Positions 8,013 to 17,595 of a DNA stretch of 64,000 nucleotides are shown piece by piece. The DNA lies in the NCBI RefSeq assembly GCF_030817195.1, contig NZ_JAUSYZ010000001.1, positions 1,550,001-1,614,000 on the forward strand, given 5' to 3'. This DNA comes from Arthrobacter globiformis. Its GTDB lineage: Bacteria; Actinomycetota; Actinomycetes; Actinomycetales; Micrococcaceae. The notes beneath the pieces were generated by a model. That model made no database searches. It saw only the letters and a program-made list of their open reading frames with translations, and was not told the DNA's origin. The position numbers and the translations under genes were made by a program. Numbering within the stretch: the stretch's first letter is position 1; each line of letters opens with the position of its first letter.

Positions 8013-9237
8013 AGCGCCTGCTCGGCGTCGCGCTCGGCATCCTCACCGCCATCGGAGGGTTCGTGGACATCGGCGACCTGGTGACCAACGCCGTCGTCGG
8101 GTCCCGGTTCGGGCTGTCGCTTGTGTGGGTGGTGCTGGTCGGCGTCGTCGGCATCTGCGTGTTCGCCAATATGTCCGGGCGGGTGGCGGCCGCCTCCGGC
8201 CGGGCCACCTTCGAGGTGATCCGCGAACGGCTGGGCCCGCGGGCCGGGCTGGCCAACCTGTCCGCCTCATTCCTCATCAACCTGATGACCGTGACCGCGG
8301 AAATCGGCGGCATCGCCCTAGCCCTGCAGCTGGCCAGCAGCGTCAATTACCTGCTCTGGATTCCGCTGGCGGTGGTGGCGGTGTGGCTGGTGATCTGGCG
8401 GGTCAAGTTCTCCATCATGGAAAACGTCACCGGGCTCCTGGGCCTGACCCTGATCGTCTTCGCCGTGGCGCTTTTCCTGCTGAAACCGGACTGGGGCAAC
8501 CTGGCCAGCCAGGCCATCCCCGCCGTCCCGGCCGAGGAGACCGGCGCCACCTACTGGTACTTCGCCATCGCCCTCTTCGGCGCCGCCATGACCCCGTACG
8601 AGGTGTTCTTCTTCTCCTCCGGCGCTGTGGAGGAGGGGTGGAAGATCAAGGACCTGATCCAGTCGCGGATCAACGTCCTGGTGGGGTTTCCGCTCGGCGG
8701 GCTGCTGTCCGTGGCGATCGCGGCGTGCGCCGCCGTCGTTCTTCTCCCCGCCGGGATCGCCGTCACGTCCCTCTCCCAGGTGATCCTCCCGGTGGCGGAG
8801 GGCGCCGGAAAGCTGGGGCTCGCCGTCGTCCTTCTCGGCATTGTGGCCGCGACATTCGGGGCGGCCCTGGAGACGACGCTGTCCAGCGGCTACACGCTGG
8901 CGCAGTTCTTCGGCTGGTCCTGGGGCAAGTTCCGCAAGCCCGCAGAGGCCGCCCGGTTCCATCTGGCGATGATCATCTGCCTGCTGGTGGGCATCGCGGT
9001 GCTGGCCACCGGCGTGGACCCGTGGTGCTGGTGACCGAATACTCCGTGGTGTTCTCCGCGGTGGCGCTGCCGCTGACGTACCTGCCCATCCTGATCGTGG
9101 CCAACGACCCCCAATACATGGGCAAACACGTCAACGGCCGGGGCGTGAACGTGGTGGCGATGGTCTACCTCGTGGTGATCCTGGTGGCCTCGCTGGCGGC
9201 CATACCCCTGATGATCGTGACAGGAGCCGGCGCATGA
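8009..9237 (+). pseudogene. NRAMP-family divalent metal transporter, frameshifted near 9021
   Basis: Residues 1-336 (GTG start at 8009) are a polytopic NRAMP-fold transporter, but the frame hits TGA at 9032. The following frame continues with LVTEYSVVFSAVALPLTYLP and VANDPQYMGKHVNG, the expected last helices and loop, and ends at 9237 in an ATGA overlap with the next gene. One missing base at about 9020-9023 (CCCGTGGTG in place of CCCGGTGGTG) explains it. In helix 1 the canonical DPGN metal motif reads DIGD, and in helix 6 the canonical MPH position reads MTPYEV, so metal choice may differ from Mn/Fe. No ribosomal slippery site is visible; a sequencing or assembly indel is a real alternative to decay. 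Confidence 0.82.
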
Positions 9238-9674
9238 AAACGCCCCGCCGCTCTGTTCCCCTGGCCCCGGTTCCCCCTGTCGCCGGGCAGACCCTGGACG
9301 CGCAGCTGCACCTGCTGGACCGCCAGGTTTTGGACAGCGACGGCGTCCCCGTCACCACCGTGGACGACCTCGAACTCGGCGTCCCCGAGGGCGCGCCCGA
9401 ACTTCCGCTCGGGACGGTGATTCCCGAGGGAACGCCGGCCCCGGTGATCACCGCCGTGCTGACCGGCCCCGTCCTGGGGACGCGCATCTTCGGCGGCAGG
9501 CCGCCGTCGTCCCGGCTGATCCGGATCCCGTGGACGGACGTGGCCGACGTCGGCGTGGTGGTCCGGCTCGGCGTCAGCGGCCAGGGCCTCGACGCCGACT
9601 GGGTGGAGCGCTGGATCCGCGACAAGATCATCGCCCGGATACCGGGATCGGGAGGCCGCCGTGATCCTCGGTGA
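9234..9674 (+). CDS. PRC-barrel-like protein of NRAMP-like operon (first)
   Basis: This 146-residue soluble protein has a PRC-barrel-like start (LHLLDRQVLDSDGVPVTTVDDLEL) and a second half with IPWTDVADVGVVVRL and a C-terminal helix WVERWIRDKII. It overlaps the transporter by ATGA and the next gene by 14 bases, so translation is tightly coupled. PRC-barrel domains accompany MgtE-type magnesium transporters in actinobacteria, which suggests a cytosolic gating or sensing role here. That role is inference. Confidence 0.72.
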   Translation: MKTPRRSVPLAPVPPVAGQTLDAQLHLLDRQVLDSDGVPVTTVDDLELGVPEGAPELPLGTVIPEGTPAPVITAVLTGPVLGTRIFGGRPPSSRLIRIPWTDVADVGVVVRLGVSGQGLDADWVERWIRDKIIARIPGSGGRRDPR

Positions 9675-10008
9675 CCTTTTGGGCACTCCGGTGCATGACG
9701 ACGACGGCGTGCGGCTGGGGCGCGTGGCCGACGCCCGGTTTGTGGTGGACGGTGCCCCGCGCCGGCTGATGGCCGAAGCCCGGCTGCTGGGCCTGGTGGT
9801 CAGCCCGCACAGCTGGTCGTCGTTCCTGGGCTACGAGCGGAACAGCCTCACCCAGCCGTGGCCGCTGCCCAAGCTGCTGCGGTGGCGGCACCGGGGATCC
9901 TTCTTCGTGATGTGGGAGGACATCGCAGTGTTGGGGGACCGGTCCGTCCGGCTGCGGCCCGGGTACACGGCGTACAGTCCGGCGCTGGACGGCAACGGGC
10001 AGGAGTAG
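9661..10008 (+). CDS. PRC-barrel-like protein of NRAMP-like operon (second)
   Basis: The 115-residue protein starts at GTG 9661 inside the end of the previous gene. VILGDLLGTPVHDDDGVRLGRVADARFV is a PRC-barrel-type strand pattern, and RSFFVMWEDIAVLGD-like sequence (GSFFVMWEDIAVL) closes the barrel. The middle carries aromatic and basic residues (PHSWSSFLGYER) of unknown purpose. It is the last gene of the operon; the space to the cold-shock gene holds that gene's own leader. Confidence 0.7.
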   Translation: MILGDLLGTPVHDDDGVRLGRVADARFVVDGAPRRLMAEARLLGLVVSPHSWSSFLGYERNSLTQPWPLPKLLRWRHRGSFFVMWEDIAVLGDRSVRLRPGYTAYSPALDGNGQE

Positions 10009-10084
10009 TTTCCCTTGCCGCCGCCGACAGCCCTGATCACCCTCGAAGGTTGATCCTGCAAGTTTGTCGCGGTGCCGGCTGGAT

Positions 10085-10244
10085 CTCGTGTAGTCTAGAG
10101 ACCGTTGTTGTGTTTGTATTTGGTAGTTCAGGCAGTACGCGCGGTCGAAAGTCCGCGTTCTTCTGAAGTAGCGGTTTTGAACACCCCACGCCGGAGGACC
10201 CGAAAGTCGGGACTTTTCCTCCACCTTCACGAAGGACAAAAATA
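10085..10244 (+). promoter_or_regulatory. Long 5' leader of the cold-shock gene
   Basis: About 150 bases of AT-richer sequence precede the cold-shock ATG, with a TAGTCT-type -10 candidate near 10091 and paired blocks CGAAAGTCC / GGACCCGAAAGTCGGGA. A long structured leader is typical of cspA-type genes, where it controls stability and translation at low temperature. Exact start of transcription is not determined. Confidence 0.5.
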
Positions 10245-10448
10245 ATGGCTACTGGCACCGTCAAATGGTTTAACGCTGAAAAGGGCTTCGGCTTCATTTC
10301 CCCCGATGACTCTTCCCAGGACGTGTTCGCACACTACTCCGCGATCAACTCCGGCGGCTTCCGCTCCCTCGAAGAGAACCAGAAGGTCTCCTTCGAAACC
10401 GAGCAGGGCCCCAAGGGTCCCCAGGCCGTCAACATCCAGGCTCTCTAA
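10245..10448 (+). CDS. cspA: Cold-shock protein (CspA family)
   Basis: The 67-residue protein is a single cold-shock domain. RNP1 (KGFGFISPD) and RNP2 (VFAHYSAI) are intact. It binds single-stranded RNA and DNA as a chaperone of transcripts. The start has a GAAGGA ribosome site 8 bases upstream. It stands alone between a long leader and a strong terminator, which fits monocistronic expression. The symbol is given for the family; several paralogues usually exist in one genome. Confidence 0.97.
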   Translation: MATGTVKWFNAEKGFGFISPDDSSQDVFAHYSAINSGGFRSLEENQKVSFETEQGPKGPQAVNIQAL

Positions 10449-10481
10449 TTCCATAGAGTTTCTGGGGCCGCAAGGTTTCTG

Positions 10482-10516
10482 AGCAGGGCCCGTCTCCGGA
10501 CGGGCCCTGCTTTTTG
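10482..10516 (+). terminator. Rho-independent terminator of cspA
   Basis: A 13-base perfect stem (AGCAGGGCCCGTC paired with its complement) with a four-base loop is followed directly by TTTTTGTT. Confidence 0.95.
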
Positions 10517-10539
10517 TTAACCCGGGTGTGCTGCTAATC

Positions 10540-10572
10540 GGCAGGCTCAACCACCGGGCTCAACCAGCGGCT
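10540..10572 (+). repeat. Intergenic repeat, partial copies
   Basis: Two short copies, GGCAGGCTCAACCACCGG and GGCTCAACCAGCGG, lie just before the end of the SARP-like gene on the other strand. Confidence 0.75.
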
Positions 10573-10573
10573 G

Positions 10574-12412
10574 TTAGAGCTGGCCGCGCGCGGCCAGGAA
10601 CGTGGTCAGTGCGGGGTTTTCGATTTCCTTTGCCAGCCAGGGGACGGCCTGGGCTGCGGTCTCGTCCCCGAGCACGGCGCGGTGGGACTGTGCCCGCACG
10701 GCGAACTCCCGCATCCCGCTGCGGCTGGCAAGTGCCCCGAGACGCTCGACCACTTCTCCCGCCCGCTCAGACCGTGCCGCGATAGCCACTTCCGCCGCAA
10801 CGTCCAGCAGCCGGGCCGAATACCAGAGGTACCAGGGCTTGGGTTCCATCCCTCTGTCCACCCAGTGCTGCGCCGCGGCGAGGTTGCCATGCGCCAGGAA
10901 CAGGCGGGCTTCGGCCCCCGCAGCGAGGGCCATGTAGCAATGGTCCCCGGCCAGGTCCGCCATCACCCACGAGCGGTCGATCATTTCGGCGGCAGCCTCG
11001 AGGTCGCCGGCAGCGAGGTACGTTTCGCCGCGTACTCCGGCCACAAACGGCTCGAACGCTGTCCAGTGCTCGGCAGCAATCCATTCCAGGGCGTGGTCCA
11101 GGGTCTTGGCCGCCAGGTCCAGCTCACCGCGCAGCAGCAAGACCCGGCCGAGGAGCGCGCTGCTGAACGCCTGCTGCCGGCGGTTCCGCATCTCCCGGGC
11201 CAGCTTCCCGGAGGCGGTCAGCGCATCCATCGCGTCCCCATAGCGTGCGGTATCCGACGCCAGCATGCCCTGAATCGCCAGGACTCGTGCCTGCTCTTCC
11301 GGGAACCCTGCGGCAGCCGCACTGGCCCGCTCCAGCCAGCCGGCCGCCCGGTCCGGGACACCCCGCTGCACGGATAAGTACCCCAGCTCGCGGTAAGCGG
11401 CCGCCGCAGTGGGGGACGCGCCGTCGTACTTTTCCGACGGCGCCACGGCCGACGGCGATTCGGCCGACAGGGCCCGGTGCAGAAAGTCCGCTACCTCCGC
11501 GCCGCGGCCGCCCGCCTGGTGGATCATCGCCCCGGCGAGCGTGACCAGCGACTCGGCGAGCAGGTGCCGGTTAGGCGTGCGCTGGGCCAGGACGACGGCA
11601 AGCCGCAGCTGATCCAGCCCGCGGTCCACGGCGCCGGCCGAGAGTGAGGCGCCGCCGGCGTCGAGATAGGACCGGACGGTAGCCACGGTGGCGGGAATCC
11701 CCGGGGCGGTCTCAGGTGCCGCGCCGGACAGCGCCGTCCGGATTTCGGGTGGCAGCGGGAGGCCCAGTTCGTCGCGGTAAAGGTTGGCGCACTTGCTCAC
11801 ATGCTCGCGCGCATGCCGGTGCTCACCAATCGCCACCAGCGCCCGGACCAGCACCGCGTTGCAATCAGTGTGGAACGGGTCACGCTGCAGCGCACGGGAG
11901 GCCAGCTCCGCAGCCTCCCGCGGATCGCCCGAAGCCATGGCGGACACTGACGACTCGTACAGCACGGACTGCGCGCAGTTCTCCAGCCGGTAGCGCTGGT
12001 CCGACAGCCAGGATTCGAAAACCGGGCAGTCGACGAAGGACAGCCCCTCGAGCAGCTGGCCGTTCAGGCTGTGCGGGTCAGGGCGGGGGACCGCACCCGA
12101 CCCCACGAGTTCCGCAGCGTCGCAGCGCCACGGCGGCTGCATCTCAAACCGGAGGGGATCACCCGCCATCGTCACGCCGTCGAGGGTGCGCCGCAGCTCC
12201 GACAGGTTCCAACGCAGCGCCCCGAGCGGATCTGCAGCATCGGGAAATAGCAGCCCGGCGGTCCTCGACCGTCCGGTGCCCGCAGCCTGCAGGGCGAGGT
12301 AGGCCAGCACAGCCCATGCCTTCCGGCCGCGGGGCTGTGGAGGACTTGCGCCAGGGGACTCGATCCGCGGCGGACCGAGGAGCCGGATCCACGTCTCGGC
12401 CATACGGCTCAT
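10574..12412 (-). CDS. SARP-like regulator with BTAD and TPR-like C-terminus
   Basis: This 612-residue protein begins with an OmpR-type winged-helix region (WIRLLGPPRIE, RGRKAWAVLAYLAL, LRWNLSELRRTLDG; about residues 6-100) and continues with a bacterial transcriptional activation domain (FVDCPVFESWLSDQR, LYRDELGLPLPPEIR; about 125-225). The remainder is helical with Ala-rich TPR-like pairs to the end. There is no NB-ARC ATPase module, so it differs from full AfsR. SARP proteins activate secondary-metabolite or carbon genes, but no biosynthetic cluster is nearby. The start ATG at 12412 has an in-frame alternative at 12403. Confidence 0.85.
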   Translation of the reverse strand: MSRMAETWIRLLGPPRIESPGASPPQPRGRKAWAVLAYLALQAAGTGRSRTAGLLFPDAADPLGALRWNLSELRRTLDGVTMAGDPLRFEMQPPWRCDAAELVGSGAVPRPDPHSLNGQLLEGLSFVDCPVFESWLSDQRYRLENCAQSVLYESSVSAMASGDPREAAELASRALQRDPFHTDCNAVLVRALVAIGEHRHAREHVSKCANLYRDELGLPLPPEIRTALSGAAPETAPGIPATVATVRSYLDAGGASLSAGAVDRGLDQLRLAVVLAQRTPNRHLLAESLVTLAGAMIHQAGGRGAEVADFLHRALSAESPSAVAPSEKYDGASPTAAAAYRELGYLSVQRGVPDRAAGWLERASAAAAGFPEEQARVLAIQGMLASDTARYGDAMDALTASGKLAREMRNRRQQAFSSALLGRVLLLRGELDLAAKTLDHALEWIAAEHWTAFEPFVAGVRGETYLAAGDLEAAAEMIDRSWVMADLAGDHCYMALAAGAEARLFLAHGNLAAAQHWVDRGMEPKPWYLWYSARLLDVAAEVAIAARSERAGEVVERLGALASRSGMREFAVRAQSHRAVLGDETAAQAVPWLAKEIENPALTTFLAARGQL

Positions 12413-12522
12413 GGTACCCCGGCGGCTTTTCGCTGTCTGCGGTGCCTCACACGCTTGCTCACACGCATGCCGGACACACTGAAATCACCAATCAGCACCA
12501 ACACTCATCCGAGGGAAACACC

Positions 12523-12687
12523 ATGGAACTGCTCGTCATCATCCTGCTCGTTGGACTCTGGGTTGTCGGCGCCACCGTCCGTGCCGTCCTCACCGACGGC
12601 CGTGGCCACACTCCCCGGGTGCGTTCCACTGAAGGATGGCACGCAGGGCGTCTGCCCAGCGTTCCCTTCTCCGAGGCGCGGCTTTAG
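12523..12687 (+). CDS. Small single-helix membrane protein (DGRG...LPSxP family)
   Basis: The 54-residue protein has one N-terminal membrane helix (LLVIILLVGLWVVGATV) and a short cytosolic tail DGRGHTPRVRS, then WHAGRLPSVPFSEARL. A GAGGGAAA ribosome site lies 6 bases before the ATG. The tail pattern, DGRG then WxAGxLPSxP near the C-terminus, recurs in a second 60-residue protein at 55752-55934, which supports both as real genes. Function unknown. Confidence 0.75.
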   Translation: MELLVIILLVGLWVVGATVRAVLTDGRGHTPRVRSTEGWHAGRLPSVPFSEARL

Positions 12688-12860
12688 GGAGCAGCGGGTT
12701 TCAACAAGCTCAACCCTGAAGAGCCGCGCGGGGAACGCTCCGCCCGAGGATCGGACTGGGGTCGTTCGTGTCAGGGCGGCCCGAGCCCATAGACTGGAGG
12801 CAGGTGAGCCGGGAAGTCTGGTCGGCACGGTATTTGTCGACCCAACGATCAGGACACCTA

Positions 12861-14213
12861 ATGGACCAGAACCCACCCTCAACTTCGCCCCGCGGCGGAT
12901 CCACCGTCTTCGGACGCGGCAGCTACGCCGAGGCGCTGCGCATCGGGGCGATACTGCGAAAAGAAACCGTCGGCGGCGCACTGCTGGTCGTCGCAGCCGT
13001 CGTCGCACTCTTCTGGGCCAACTCACCCTTGGCCGAGAGCTATTTCGCACTCCGGGACTTCAGGATCGGCTACGAGCCCTGGCACCTAAACCTCAGCCTC
13101 GGAGCCTGGGCCGCCGACGGACTGCTGGCCATCTTCTTCTTCCTCGTCGGACTCGAACTCAAGCGGGAGTTCGTCGCCGGAGACCTGCGCCAGATCAGCA
13201 AATCCATCGTCCCCATCGCCGCCGCCGTTGGCGGTGTCGCTGTGCCCGCGGTCATCTACGCCCTGGTCAACCTCTCGAGCCCGGAGATGTTGCGGGGCTG
13301 GGCCATCCCCACCGCCACCGACATCGCCTTCGCCGTTGCCGTCCTGGCGATCATCGGCTCCCACCTGCCCAGCGCCCTGCGGATCTTCCTGCTCACCTTG
13401 GCCGTGGTCGATGATCTGATCGCGATCAGCATCATCGCCATCTTCTACTCCAGCGACATCCAGCCCGGGCCGCTGCTGCTGGCACTGATTCCTCTGGGCC
13501 TCTACACCTTCCTCGCCCAGAAATACCGCCGGTTCTTCGGATCCAGGCTTGTAGCAGCATGGCTCATCCTGCTGCCACTGGGCATCGCCACCTGGACGCT
13601 GGTGCATGCCTCAGGCATCCACGCCACCGTCGCCGGCGTGCTGCTGGGGTTTGCCGTGCCCGTGATCCGTTCCCAGGCCAGCGGCGGTCCGGAAGCCGGT
13701 CCCGGCCTCGCGGAGACCTTTGAACACCGCTTCCGCCCCATCTCCGCCGGCATCGCCGTACCGATCTTCGCGTTCTTCTCCGCCGGAGTCGCCGTCGGAG
13801 GATGGGAAGGGCTGGTCTCCGCCCTTACCGACCCGGTAACCCTGGGCATCATCCTCGCCCTCGTGCTGGGTAAGCCTGCCGGGATCCTCGGCACCACCTG
13901 GGTTCTCACGAAGGCCACCAGGGCAAGGCTGGATGACTCCTTCAAGTGGATCGACATCTTCGGAGTCTCCGTCCTGGCCGGAATCGGTTTCACCGTCTCG
14001 CTGTTAGTGGCTGAACTCAGTTTCGGTCACGGAAGCATCTACGACGACCACGCCAAAGTCGGCATCCTGACCGCGTCTCTTATTGCTGCGCTGCTGGCAG
14101 CAGCCGTCCTCAGCACCAGAAACCGCCAATACCGGCTGGCAGAAGCCGCCGAGGAAATCGACTCCGACCATGACGGCATCCCCGACGTTTACGAACAGGA
14201 CCAGCGCTCCTGA
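12861..14213 (+). CDS. nhaA: Na+/H+ antiporter NhaA
   Basis: The 450-residue protein (start ATG 12861) has about twelve membrane helices and strong NhaA signatures: FFFLVGLELKREF, IPTATDIAFAVAVL, and LAVVDDLIAISIIAIFY with the paired aspartates of the ion site. It exchanges internal Na+ for external protons, giving salt and alkali tolerance. The extreme C-terminus has an unusual calcium-loop-like sequence, DSDHDGIPDVYE. An in-frame upstream extension of 31 residues lacks membrane-protein character and was not used. It is monocistronic as far as seen. Confidence 0.95.
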   Translation: MDQNPPSTSPRGGSTVFGRGSYAEALRIGAILRKETVGGALLVVAAVVALFWANSPLAESYFALRDFRIGYEPWHLNLSLGAWAADGLLAIFFFLVGLELKREFVAGDLRQISKSIVPIAAAVGGVAVPAVIYALVNLSSPEMLRGWAIPTATDIAFAVAVLAIIGSHLPSALRIFLLTLAVVDDLIAISIIAIFYSSDIQPGPLLLALIPLGLYTFLAQKYRRFFGSRLVAAWLILLPLGIATWTLVHASGIHATVAGVLLGFAVPVIRSQASGGPEAGPGLAETFEHRFRPISAGIAVPIFAFFSAGVAVGGWEGLVSALTDPVTLGIILALVLGKPAGILGTTWVLTKATRARLDDSFKWIDIFGVSVLAGIGFTVSLLVAELSFGHGSIYDDHAKVGILTASLIAALLAAAVLSTRNRQYRLAEAAEEIDSDHDGIPDVYEQDQRS

Positions 14214-14248
14214 ACCCAGTGCGGGAATGTGCCGCCGGTCCCCTGGGA

Positions 14249-14983
14249 CTAGTGCAGCCCCATCGCATTCCGCACTTCGTCGAGGATGTGGTGCATGGCG
14301 GTCTCTGCCGCCGTGGCGTCCCCACCGGCGACAGCTGCGGCCACTGCCTCGTGCGCGTCCAGGGCTTCGGGCCGGGGCTTGAACGGCATGAGGCCCTGCT
14401 TGGTGCGGCTGGTGAGCACCTCGGCCACCATGCCCTCGAGCGAGGAAAACATCTCGTTGCCGCAGCTTGTCAGCACCAGCCGGTGGTAGGCGATGTCAGC
14501 CGCCAGGAACGCCTCCAGTTCACCGGCTTCACCCAGCCGCCGCAGGTCCGCGGCCAACTCCACCAGCTGGCTGCGCTCGGCGGCACTTGCCCGGCGGGCG
14601 GCGCCCGCGGCGGCGATGGGTTCGACGGCGATGCGCAGCTCGGTGAGGCTGGCGTACTGCTGCGCGCGGCGCTCTGACGCGAGGCGCCAGCGCACAAGTT
14701 TGGGATCGTAAACGTTCCAGCGTTCCGGGCTCTGCACCACAATCCCCACCCGCCGGCGAGAGTAGACCAGGTTCATCGACTCGAGGACCTTCATCGTGTC
14801 CCTGGCGACCGTCCGGGACACGCCGTACTCCTGCTGCAGGCCTTCAAGGGTCAGGCGGCTCCCGGGGCCAAGACGCCCGGAAGCGATAGCCACGCCAAGA
14901 GCGTCAAGGACGCGTTCATGCATCGCGGGTGACAACCCGCCGTCGTTCGCGTCATCCGCGCTCTCTGATGTCGCCATCGACAT
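14249..14983 (-). CDS. GntR-family (FCD) regulator of gluconate genes
   Basis: The 244-residue protein has an N-terminal GntR winged helix (ERVLDALGVAIASGRLGPGSRLTLEGL then YGVSRTVARDTMKVLES, shown by GVSRTVARDTMK) and a C-terminal all-helical FCD ligand domain with the His residues AYHRLVLTSCGN and AMHHILDEV. FCD regulators bind a sugar acid with a metal in this domain. It is divergent from gntK-gntP with a palindrome in between, so it is most likely the gluconate-responsive repressor of that operon and of itself. Confidence 0.92.
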   Translation of the reverse strand: MSMATSESADDANDGGLSPAMHERVLDALGVAIASGRLGPGSRLTLEGLQQEYGVSRTVARDTMKVLESMNLVYSRRRVGIVVQSPERWNVYDPKLVRWRLASERRAQQYASLTELRIAVEPIAAAGAARRASAAERSQLVELAADLRRLGEAGELEAFLAADIAYHRLVLTSCGNEMFSSLEGMVAEVLTSRTKQGLMPFKPRPEALDAHEAVAAAVAGGDATAAETAMHHILDEVRNAMGLH

Positions 14984-15061
14984 ATTCCTGCCTTCCCTCC
15001 GCGCCCGTGGCGCCTCCCAAGACTACCGGACGATGAAGGCAAAGATATGACCTGTGACACG

Positions 15062-15101
15062 AAAAGATAGTATCTTTTGAATGAATTGGTGATACCTTAT
15101 C
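15062..15101. promoter_or_regulatory. Palindromic operator candidates for the GntR regulator
   Basis: A perfect 8-1-8 inverted repeat, AAAAGATAGTATCTTTT, spans 15062-15078, and a second, GATACCTTATC, lies at 15091-15101. Both share the half-site GATA/TATC and sit 13 bases apart in the divergent gntR / gntK space. This is the arrangement expected for a dimeric FCD-type repressor; binding is inferred. Confidence 0.7.
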
Positions 15102-15175
15102 TCCAGCGCAGTTCGAATCGGGCTGCAGATTGAGCTTCTTCCACAAGCCAAAGACGTCTTCTTCGGAGGTAAAAC

Positions 15176-15721
15176 ATGCAGTATCCAGCCACGCACCTGG
15201 TGGTCATGGGCGTTGCCGGTTCGGGCAAGTCCACGATTGCCGCGGCCCTTTCCAAGCACCTCGGCTGGGCCAGCGCGGAGGCGGACGAGTTCCACCCGCA
15301 GTCCAACATCGACAAGATGAGCCAGGGCATCCCGCTGCAGGACGAGGACCGCTGGCCCTGGCTGCAGCAGATTCAGGACTGGATGACCGAACAGGCCCGG
15401 GCCGGCCACAGCACCGTGCTCACCTGCTCCGCGCTCAAGCAGAGCTACCGGAGGCTGCTGTCCGAAGCCGAAGGCCGCGTGCTGTTCATCCACCTGCACG
15501 GCGAGGCAGCCCTGATCAGCCAGCGCATGCAGGGACGCGAGGGCCACTTCATGCCGCCCACGCTCCTGCCCAGCCAGCTGGCCACCCTGGAACCGCTGAC
15601 CGCGGAGGAACTGGAAGCCGGCAGCCTCCGCCTGGACATCACCCGCACCCCGGAGGAGCTCATCGGCGCCATCCTGGCCGCGCTGCAGCTTCCCTCCCAC
15701 CAGGCGCCGTGCGCTAACTAA
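15176..15721 (+). CDS. gntK: Gluconokinase
   Basis: This 181-residue P-loop kinase (GVAGSGKST, residues 12-20) matches thermoresistant-type gluconokinases in length and motifs: EADEFHPQSNIDKMSQGIPL, DRWPWLQ and TCSALKQSYR. It phosphorylates gluconate to 6-phosphogluconate for the pentose-phosphate pathway. It is the first gene of the operon with the gluconate permease, 53 bases before it, and faces its presumed repressor. Confidence 0.97.
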   Translation: MQYPATHLVVMGVAGSGKSTIAAALSKHLGWASAEADEFHPQSNIDKMSQGIPLQDEDRWPWLQQIQDWMTEQARAGHSTVLTCSALKQSYRRLLSEAEGRVLFIHLHGEAALISQRMQGREGHFMPPTLLPSQLATLEPLTAEELEAGSLRLDITRTPEELIGAILAALQLPSHQAPCAN

Positions 15722-15774
15722 GCGCCCACCCTCTTTCACCTCCCCAACGCAAGAACCTGTTTCAAAGGAGAACC

Positions 15775-17178
<1,404 letters not shown>

Positions 17179-17190
17179 CTACTGCTTTCT

Positions 17191-17246
17191 AAAGTACGAC
17201 GGCGGGAGGTTGGCAGATCTGCCAGCCTCCCGCCGTCGTACTTTTG
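17191..17246 (+). terminator. Terminator of the gluconate operon, 27-bp near-perfect palindrome
   Basis: AAAGTACGACGGCGGGAGG pairs with its complement around AGATCT, with one mismatch over 27 base pairs, and the right arm ends in TACTTTT. Its outer arm, AAAGTACGACGGC, recurs as single arms at other intergenic places. Confidence 0.9.
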
Positions 17247-17305
17247 TCGGCCGACTTCTGAAAAGTGAGGGAGACTGGAAGCCACAACCACGAAGGCGGA
17301 CCACA

Positions 17306-17572
17306 TTGATCAATCTGCAGCAGGATGCCGAAGGCTTCATCCGGATGAACCGGCATTTCCCGGAGAGCATCCTCGTCTCCGTCACCTTTTCCGACGGCTC
17401 GGTGGAGGAGGTTTCCGGCAAGCGGCTCAACCAGGCGTACGACGAGGCCTTGGCCGAGTTCCGCGCACAGAACCACCTGGACGCGAAAGGCTTCTCGCGT
17501 CACCAGAAGAGCCGGAGCAACCCCGGCAACAAGGTCGACTTCGTGCGGGTCCAGCCCGGCATGGGTGGCTGA
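17306..17572 (+). CDS. Hypothetical protein, 88 residues
   Basis: TTG at 17306 is the preferred start: it follows GAAGGCGGA by 5 bases, and a longer frame would run back through the terminator. An ATG at 17345 would give 75 residues. The protein is polar (NRHFPESILVSVTFSDGSVEEV, shown by VTFSDGSVEEV) with a basic C-terminal stretch FSRHQKSRSNPGNKV. No family is recognised. Good third-position GC supports coding. Confidence 0.6.
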   Translation: MINLQQDAEGFIRMNRHFPESILVSVTFSDGSVEEVSGKRLNQAYDEALAEFRAQNHLDAKGFSRHQKSRSNPGNKVDFVRVQPGMGG

Positions 17573-17595
17573 GCCGGGGCGCCGCTTCGGCAGTT

